Below are positions 59,095 to 64,000 of a stretch of 64,000 bases of DNA, one piece after another. The position numbers and the translations under genes were made by a program. Within the stretch, counting starts at the first letter, position 1, and each line of letters opens with the position of its first letter. The DNA is from Bacteroidaceae bacterium (GTDB taxonomy: Bacteria; Bacteroidota; Bacteroidia; Bacteroidales; Bacteroidaceae). The notes beneath the pieces are model-generated. The model made no database searches. It saw only the letters and a list, made by a program, of their open reading frames with translations, and was not told the DNA's origin. The stretch lies in assembly GCA_024698925.1 (NCBI GenBank), contig JAILQO010000032.1, positions 1-64,000 of the forward strand. Reading direction: 5' to 3'.

Positions 59095-59871
59095 TTATTT
59101 TTCGGCATTCCAGAATTCCCAACTGGCAATGGCTTGTCGGTGTAACATCTCGAGCCCGTTCTTGACCGTGGCTCCGAAGCGTCGTCCTTCGCGCATGAAC
59201 GCTGTCACCTCGGGATTATAGACCAAATCGTATAGGAGGTGGCGGGGTGAGAGGGCTGCATAGGCGATGGTTGGTGCGTTGTCAACCTTGGGGTACATGC
59301 CTAAAGGCGTGCAGTTGACAATGACCGTGTAGTCTGCGAGATCCGCCGGTGTCAGCTCGGAGTAGGTGAGATAAGCCGCCGGCGAACCGTCGGGAACTGT
59401 CATGGGGCGCTTGCGGGTCACATAGCGCCATTCCAGTCCGAGCTTCTCCAACCCGCGACAGATGGCCTTGGAAGCACCACCGGTGCCAAGGACAAGGGCA
59501 CGTCGATGGTGAGGCTTCAATAGTGGCCGGATACTGTCTGTGAAACCGATGATGTCGGAGTTGTATCCTTTGAGGACGGGACGGCCGGATGATCGGTCTA
59601 TTCTGATGACATTCACGGCCCCGATGGCGCGTGCTTCATCCGAAAGCTCGTCCAGATAAGGGATGACAGCTTGTTTGTAGGGTATCGTGACATTGAGCCC
59701 GCGCAGGTTGGGGTGTTCGTCCAGCAGCTGCGGTAGTGTCTCAATGTTGGGGAGTTCGAAGTTCAGGTACTCTGCGTCGATGCCCTCCCGCTCGAATTTC
59801 TCCGTGAAGAATGCGCGGGAAAAGCTGTGTCCAAGGGGATAGCCCAGAAGACCATATGTATTTGTATTCAT
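59095..59871 (-). CDS. aroE: Shikimate dehydrogenase
   Basis: A 258-residue NADPH enzyme of aromatic amino-acid synthesis. It begins MNTNTYGLLGYPLGHSFSRA with the shikimate-binding GHS motif; NVTIPYKQAVIPYLDELS holds the catalytic Lys, GYNSDIIGFTDSI the catalytic Asp region, and VLGTGGASKAICRGL the dinucleotide loop. The first ATG (59946) would overlap the glycosyltransferase gene; 59871, 8 nt after its stop, fits the family. Confidence 0.95.
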   Translation of the reverse strand: MNTNTYGLLGYPLGHSFSRAFFTEKFEREGIDAEYLNFELPNIETLPQLLDEHPNLRGLNVTIPYKQAVIPYLDELSDEARAIGAVNVIRIDRSSGRPVLKGYNSDIIGFTDSIRPLLKPHHRRALVLGTGGASKAICRGLEKLGLEWRYVTRKRPMTVPDGSPAAYLTYSELTPADLADYTVIVNCTPLGMYPKVDNAPTIAYAALSPRHLLYDLVYNPEVTAFMREGRRFGATVKNGLEMLHRQAIASWEFWNAEK

Positions 59872-59879
59872 CTTGGCAA

Positions 59880-60800
59880 TCATTGGCCTTGTAAGTGATA
59901 GTGCTCCCAAACGGCACGTAGCTGACGGTCGTTGAGATTTTCGCAACCGTTATTGACGCTGTATAGGGAGGTCGTCTGGCTGGCGCTGTTGACGGCGGCG
60001 ATGAAATCGTAGTCGCTGCGCGGGCAGACGTGGATAGGCGTGTGGGCGAGGCGTGCCATGGCGTTGAACCAGATGTCGTCTGCCGTGGGACATAGCGTAC
60101 TGAATGTTGCTTCCTGAAACACTTCCTCGGGCAGACATCCTGCTGGATAGAACACACCGCCGAACCCTTCAAAAAAGAGGTCGCTGTCATCTGTTGGCTC
60201 TGGAATAGCTGCGCAATAAGGCCACTGCCGGATTCCTTGTGGAATGCCTTGCGCATCGCGCGTCAGTTTCATGACCATATTGGCGATGATAGCTCGTGGC
60301 GCTTGCTCGTGTGCCGTCAGCAATGCTTCCAGAAAGTCGTGCGGATAAAAGACATCGTCGTCAATCGTGACGATATGCGCATTGGGGAATTCCTGGAGGG
60401 CGGGTAGCAGCTTTTTATAAGAACGGATATCGCGTGTGGGCAATACCTGCAGGCCCCGTGCTACCTGACGTTGCAGCGTGAGGGGTAGGGGACGTGTGTC
60501 CTGCTCGTCGCGCCACAGCACGATGCCGTTCGGTTTCACCGTTCCCTGCATGATGCTTTCGATGGTCAAGGCCACTTCGTAGAGACGTTGACCATAAGTG
60601 GTGAGGGAAACGATGACTGGCGCCTTGGCTTCCTCGCGCATCTCTTCCACGCCTGGTTCCTCGCTGTGGAGGGCAGATGCCAAAAGCCGCTCGCGGCGTT
60701 GGCCCAGAAGGACCTTCGCTGCGGTGGCTTCTACGATGGCGGGCGTGATGCACGCCTGCAGGTAGGCTGTGAGTTTGCGCTTGAGAAAGCGTTTGAACAT
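59880..60800 (-). CDS. Glycosyltransferase-like protein (GT-A fold suggested)
   Basis: A 306-residue protein without a signal peptide. APVIVSLTTYGQRLYEVALT opens an alpha/beta fold and NAHIVTIDDDVFYPHDFLEA contains a DxD-like motif for metal and nucleotide sugar. A later CPTADDIWFNAMARLA may supply the catalytic acid. This is the plan of small glycosyltransferases of Bacteroidetes surface-glycan clusters, but no other glycan gene is nearby. Start 60800 is 4 nt after the purC stop and follows a basic amphipathic N-terminus (MFKRFLKRKLTAYLQ). Sugar and acceptor unknown. Confidence 0.72.
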   Translation of the reverse strand: MFKRFLKRKLTAYLQACITPAIVEATAAKVLLGQRRERLLASALHSEEPGVEEMREEAKAPVIVSLTTYGQRLYEVALTIESIMQGTVKPNGIVLWRDEQDTRPLPLTLQRQVARGLQVLPTRDIRSYKKLLPALQEFPNAHIVTIDDDVFYPHDFLEALLTAHEQAPRAIIANMVMKLTRDAQGIPQGIRQWPYCAAIPEPTDDSDLFFEGFGGVFYPAGCLPEEVFQEATFSTLCPTADDIWFNAMARLAHTPIHVCPRSDYDFIAAVNSASQTTSLYSVNNGCENLNDRQLRAVWEHYHLQGQ

Positions 60801-60804
60801 CGCG

Positions 60805-61752
60805 TTACTTGTTGGCGAGCCAGCTGGTGACATTCTTCTCGATACGTGCTGCGACATCCGCTTCGGTGGCAGCTTCCTCGAATTTCTCACCTACGATGTG
60901 CTCGTAGAGCTCAATGTAGCGGTCGCTGATGCTGTTGACGAATTCGTCGGTCAATTCCGGCATCACGTCACCCGGACGGTTCATGAAGTTATGGTCAATG
61001 AGCCATTGGCGCACAAACTCCTTGGAGAGTTGGCGTTGCGCTTCGCCTTTCTCGAACTTCTCCTCATAGCCGTCGGCGTAGAAGTAGCGGCTGCTGTCAG
61101 GTGTGTGGATCTCATCGATGAGGATCACCTTGCCGTCACGCTTGCCGAACTCATATTTCGTATCCACGAGGATGAGGCCTTTCTTGGCAGCAATCTCTGT
61201 GCCGCGCTGGAAGAGGGCGCGGGTATAACGCTCCATCACTTCGTAGTCCTCTGCGCTGACGATGCCCTGTGCAATAATCTCTTCTTTGGAGATGTTCTCG
61301 TCATGTCCCTCGTCAGCCTTTGTCGTCGGCGTGATGATGGGCTCTGGGAAGCGCTCGTTCTCGCGCATGCCATCAGGCAACTTAACGCCGCACAGCTCGC
61401 GACAACCGTTCTTGTACTCACGCCATGCGGAGCCTGTCAGGTAACCGCGGATAATCATTTCCACGCGGAAACCTTCAGCCTTCAGGCCTACAGTCACCAT
61501 GGGGTCCGGCGTGGCTAACTTCCAGTTAGGCACGATATCTGCCGTGGCGTCCAGGAAGCTGGCGGCAATTTGGTTCAGCACTTGACCCTTGAAGGGGATG
61601 CCCTTGGGCAGTACCACATCGAAGGCTGAGATGCGATCGGTGGCGACCATCACCATGATGTCGTCATTGATGTTATACACGTCGCGTACCTTGCCGTGAT
61701 ACACACTTTTCTGTCCAGGGAATTGGAATTCAGTCTTTGTGAGAGCTTTCAT
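60805..61752 (-). CDS. purC: Phosphoribosylaminoimidazole-succinocarboxamide synthase
   Basis: A 315-residue enzyme of purine synthesis that joins aspartate to CAIR with ATP. The start [20 protein letters not shown] and the [20 protein letters not shown] segment are the SAICAR synthetase signature; [20 protein letters not shown] and [15 protein letters not shown] follow. The length is in the longer subfamily. It lies in one run with phoH (36 nt upstream) and the glycosyltransferase. Confidence 0.95.
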   Translation of the reverse strand: MKALTKTEFQFPGQKSVYHGKVRDVYNINDDIMVMVATDRISAFDVVLPKGIPFKGQVLNQIAASFLDATADIVPNWKLATPDPMVTVGLKAEGFRVEMIIRGYLTGSAWREYKNGCRELCGVKLPDGMRENERFPEPIITPTTKADEGHDENISKEEIIAQGIVSAEDYEVMERYTRALFQRGTEIAAKKGLILVDTKYEFGKRDGKVILIDEIHTPDSSRYFYADGYEEKFEKGEAQRQLSKEFVRQWLIDHNFMNRPGDVMPELTDEFVNSISDRYIELYEHIVGEKFEEAATEADVAARIEKNVTSWLANK

Positions 61753-61773
61753 TGTTGTATTGTTAATGTTATT

Positions 61774-61842
61774 ATGGGGCTTATGGGGCTAATGAGCCTC
61801 ATGGGGCAAATGGGGCTCTTGAGCCTCTTTGGCCTCATGGGC
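61774..61842. repeat. 9-nt repeat array spanning the phoH 3' end
   Basis: About eight degenerate units of ATGGGGCTN-type run from the phoH-purC gap into phoH. On the minus strand they encode the last phoH residues (AHEAKEAQEPHLPHEAH) and continue past the stop codon. Confidence 0.85.
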
Positions 61843-62763
61843 GGCGTAGGCATTGACAATCCTTGTGACCAGTTTATGCCTCACGATATCTTTCTGATTC
61901 AGCTCAATGACGGCGATGCCCTCCACGTCTTTCAGGATATGGAGTGCTTCGATGAGTCCGCTTTTCTGTGGACGGGGCAGGTCGATTTGTGTCATGTCGC
62001 CCGTGATGATCATCTTGGTGTTCATGCCCATGCGGGTGAGGAACATCTTGATTTGTGCGGGAGTCGTGTTCTGCGCCTCGTCAAGGATTACGATGGCATC
62101 GTTCAGGGTACGGCCGCGCATGAAGGCGAGGGGCGCAATCTGTATCACGTTCTGCTCCATCATCTCGTTAAGCTTCTGCCGGGGTATCATGTCTTCGAGC
62201 GCATCGTAGAGCGGTTGCAGGTACGGGTCGATCTTGTCCTTCATGTCACCTGGCAGAAACCCGAGCTTCTCGCCGGCTTCCACGGCCGGCCTGGAGAGGA
62301 TGAGTCGGCGCACCTCCTTGTTCTTCAATGCCCGCACAGCGAGTGCGATGCTCGTGTAGGTCTTACCGGAACCGGCAGGACCTATGGCAAAGAGCATGTC
62401 ATGTGTCTCAAAGGCGTTCACCAGTCGCTGTTGGTTCTCGCTGCGTGCCGTGATGGGCTTGCCTGTGACACTGAACACGATGGCACCGCTGACGCCGTCG
62501 CGTTTCGTGCGTTCGCCGCGGATGATGTGGAGGATGTCCTCTTCGCTCAGTGTGTTGTATTTGACACAGTGCTGTTGCAGGCGTCCGATGCTTTCTTCCA
62601 GCGCACAAAGGTCTTCCTCGTCGCCCATTGCCTTGACGACGTTGCCACGTGCTACGATGCGCATTTTCGGATACAGCGCCTTGAGCATTTGCATGTTGGT
62701 GTTGTTTACACCATAAAAGATGACGGGGTCAGCTTCTTCGAGGATGAAGTGTTTTTCTGTCAT
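61789..62763 (-). CDS. phoH: PhoH family P-loop ATPase
   Basis: A 324-residue cytoplasmic protein of the PhoH-like family, linked to RNA metabolism and helicase/nuclease partners. The Walker A is GPAGSGKTYTS and the Walker B VILDEAQN; LILSRPAVEAGEKLGFLPGD and SRMGMNTKMIITGDMTQIDL-type segments (TRMGMNTKMIITGDMTQIDL) are family marks. The last 17 residues (AHEAKEAQEPHLPHEAH) are encoded by a 9-nt repeat and are not part of the family core. It leads a probable operon phoH-purC-GT-aroE-TPM-lemA-purM. Confidence 0.93.
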   Translation of the reverse strand: MTEKHFILEEADPVIFYGVNNTNMQMLKALYPKMRIVARGNVVKAMGDEEDLCALEESIGRLQQHCVKYNTLSEEDILHIIRGERTKRDGVSGAIVFSVTGKPITARSENQQRLVNAFETHDMLFAIGPAGSGKTYTSIALAVRALKNKEVRRLILSRPAVEAGEKLGFLPGDMKDKIDPYLQPLYDALEDMIPRQKLNEMMEQNVIQIAPLAFMRGRTLNDAIVILDEAQNTTPAQIKMFLTRMGMNTKMIITGDMTQIDLPRPQKSGLIEALHILKDVEGIAVIELNQKDIVRHKLVTRIVNAYAAHEAKEAQEPHLPHEAH

Positions 62764-62783
62764 TCGTTAACCTTTTTCGGGTG

Positions 62784-62791
62784 CAAAGATA
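62784..62791 (-). promoter_or_regulatory. -7 box of the phoH operon
   Basis: TATCTTTG on the minus strand, 20 nt before the phoH ATG. A TTTG lies 22 nt further up (62817-62814), slightly wider than elsewhere in the window. Confidence 0.55.
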
Positions 62792-62856
62792 GCGTTTTTC
62801 GACCGCAAATTTGCAAAGAGTGAAGGAAAAATGATGCATTGTTCAAAGATTTTATA

Positions 62857-62864
62857 TATCTTTG
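62857..62864 (+). promoter_or_regulatory. -7 box of the DUF5715-like gene
   Basis: TATCTTTG just before the start region (ATG 62873/62876). The TTG at 62839-62841 is only 15 nt up, so the -33 part is doubtful. It makes the upstream in-frame ATG at 62831 unlikely as a start. Confidence 0.5.
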
Positions 62865-62875
62865 TGCCCGAAATG

Positions 62876-63724
62876 ATGAAAATGGACGTTTTACCCAAGC
62901 TTCCGAAGAAGTATTTCTTGATTGGAGTCGCCGCCATCGTGGTGGTGTTGTTTATCGTGCGCTTATGTTTTCCGGAGGTGAATAAGCCCGCGGCAGAAAT
63001 GGCCCAAGAAGCCAATGAGGCCCATGAGACCAATGAGCCCAATGGGGCCAATGAGTCTTTAGAACCTGATTCCGCTTTGGCTATTCATCCTCACCGTACC
63101 TCTTCGGGTCTGCTGGCGGTCAATCCTTTGCCGCAGTTGGATTTCAGTCGTCGCCACCGCATTCGTAGCGTGCCGTCCTATAAACAGTGCTTCCCCGATG
63201 TTCAGGATGTACAGTTCCCTGCCGCCCTTGCCAATGGCGTGCGTCCCGTGGAGGATCGTGCAGAGGCTGAACTGCGCAAGAAAGAGTTGCTTTACGTGGG
63301 CGCGAATCCTTATTATTGTATGGATGCTTCCATGAGTCGTAGCATCCCCTACCTGGTGCCCAAGGCCAGTCACCTCTTACAGCACATCGGCCGTCGTTTT
63401 CTCGACTCCCTCGCCGTCAAGCAGATACCGTTGCATACCATCATTGTGACCAGTGTCCTGCGTACCGAGGAGGATGTGCGCCGTCTGCGTCGCATCAACG
63501 GCAATGCTTCTGAGCAGAGTTGCCACCGTTTCGGCACCACTTTCGACATCTCTTACAACCGCTATCACACCGTTGCGCCGCCCGATGACCCCAACCGTCA
63601 TGCTGTGCGCAACGACTCTCTGAAGTTTGTGCTCTCCGAGGTGCTTCGCGACATTCGCGAGGAAGGTCTTTGCTACATCAAGTATGAGGTGAAGCAAGGT
63701 TGCTTCCACGTTACTGTTCGCTAA
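62876..63724 (+). CDS. Membrane-anchored protein, DUF5715-like (peptidase M15-type fold possible)
   Basis: A 282-residue protein. A single membrane anchor (YFLIGVAAIVVVLFIVRLCF) lies near the N-terminus, then a linker encoded by a 9-nt repeat (AQEANEAHETNEPNGANE), then a periplasmic domain: LDFSRRHRIRSVPSYKQCFP, PYLVPKASHLLQHIGRRFLD, VTSVLRTEEDVRRLRRIN, SCHRFGTTFDISYNRY. The last, with His and Asp close together (HRFGTTFDI), recalls the zinc-binding SxHxxGxAxD of DD-carboxypeptidases (M15), so a wall peptidase or derivative is possible. I recognise it as a Bacteroidota DUF5715-like family without proven function. Starts 62873 or 62882 are also possible. Confidence 0.75.
   Translation: MKMDVLPKLPKKYFLIGVAAIVVVLFIVRLCFPEVNKPAAEMAQEANEAHETNEPNGANESLEPDSALAIHPHRTSSGLLAVNPLPQLDFSRRHRIRSVPSYKQCFPDVQDVQFPAALANGVRPVEDRAEAELRKKELLYVGANPYYCMDASMSRSIPYLVPKASHLLQHIGRRFLDSLAVKQIPLHTIIVTSVLRTEEDVRRLRRINGNASEQSCHRFGTTFDISYNRYHTVAPPDDPNRHAVRNDSLKFVLSEVLRDIREEGLCYIKYEVKQGCFHVTVR
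63002..63055. repeat. 9-nt tandem repeat inside the DUF5715-like gene
   Basis: Six units of GCCCATGAG-type (GCCCAAGAA, GCCAATGAG, GCCCATGAG, ACCAATGAG, CCCAATGGG, GCCAATGAG) encode AQE-ANE-AHE-TNE-PNG-ANE. This is the complement of the unit seen at 58070 and 61774. Confidence 0.85.
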
Positions 63725-63863
63725 CTCGATTCGTTAATAGTTCTTAAATTCTGCACGTGGGCTTAAACTCATGTGCAGCGGGTGGGTCGTAGTACTGTGA
63801 CAAGCAAATAAACAACAAAATCATATACACTATACCCATTATCATTTTTTCATCCCTACAATT

Positions 63864-64000
63864 ATGAAAAAGTCATTATTTTTGATCGCGCTGGCCATGA
63901 TGTCTTTCGCCAGCATTCACAACGCAAACGCACAAAACGATAATCAGCGGAACAACCGCATCGCAGAGTTCCGTGCCCGTCAGACAGAGCAGCTGATGCA
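63864..64000 (+). CDS. Small secreted protein, partial
   Basis: An open frame starting ATG 63864 runs to the window edge (45 codons seen). MKKSLFLIALAMMSFASIHN leads to a signal cleavage near NANA-Q, followed by a charged helical start (RNNRIAEFRARQTEQLMQ). It resembles small Bacteroidota periplasmic proteins of the Spy/DUF4890 kind, but too little is visible to assign it. The 139-nt gap before it holds no gene; a hairpin at 63751-63778 lacks a T-run. Confidence 0.6.
   Translation, partial: MKKSLFLIALAMMSFASIHNANAQNDNQRNNRIAEFRARQTEQLM

Noticed and set aside
61696-62823. Open frame of 375 codons on the plus strand opposite phoH
   Set aside because: Covers phoH in antisense; phoH has Walker motifs and full family features, this frame has none.
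63751-63778. Hairpin CTGCAC...GTGCAG as a terminator for the DUF5715-like gene
   Set aside because: The stem is short and there is no T-run after it.

Overview
The window comes from a member of the Bacteroidota, most likely order Bacteroidales and close to Prevotella. This is inferred from gene content and signals: tandem SusC/SusD pairs, an LpxC-FabZ fusion protein, lipoproteins with Bacteroidota-type lipoboxes, a membrane pyrophosphatase, and promoters of the Bacteroidota form (TTTG, 19-20 nt, TAnnTTTG). No rRNA is present, so the genus is not proven.

Layout. (1) 1-288: the cut-off start of a transposase-like gene, then a uracil-DNA glycosylase family gene. (2) 1423-7897, plus strand: three glutamine amidotransferase genes in a row, asnB, a carbamoyl-phosphate synthase gene and glmS. 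The middle gene is odd: CarA is fused in frame to only the first half of CarB, and the joint is made of a palindromic repeat. (3) 7913-23955, minus strand: pyrophosphatase HppA, a secreted esterase, a GH105-DUF4861 fusion, a DHH phosphoesterase, an S9 peptidase, a beta-propeller lipoprotein with a CxxCH motif, a polytopic membrane protein and a GH2 beta-galactosidase. (4) 24117-42779, minus strand: a seven-gene operon, FAS1-SusC-SusD-FAS1-FAS1-SusC-SusD, closed by a terminator. Its neighbours GH2, GH105, GH43 and the esterase suggest plant cell-wall polysaccharide use, perhaps pectin or its side chains, but the substrate is inferred only. (5) 43057-51180, minus strand: a GH43-like gene, then the envelope operon lpxD-lpxC/fabZ-lpxA-(pRiA4b ORF-3-like)-miaA-pbp1A. 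(6) 51320-53482: a lone BT4734-like/VapE-type primase-helicase gene with its own promoter and an AT-rich upstream region holding an inverted repeat. (7) 53851-62763, minus strand: housekeeping genes pyrF, prfA, tRNA-Val(CAC), purM, lemA, a TPM-domain gene, aroE, a glycosyltransferase, purC and phoH. (8) 62876-64000, plus strand: a DUF5715-type gene and the start of a small secreted protein.

The strongest unusual points are the CarA/half-CarB fusion built over a repeat, the double SusCD/triple FAS1 operon, and short repeats (palindromes, a 9-nt family and a 7-nt tandem repeat) that sit inside coding sequences and add or alter protein segments. No CRISPR array, integrase or complete mobile element was seen.
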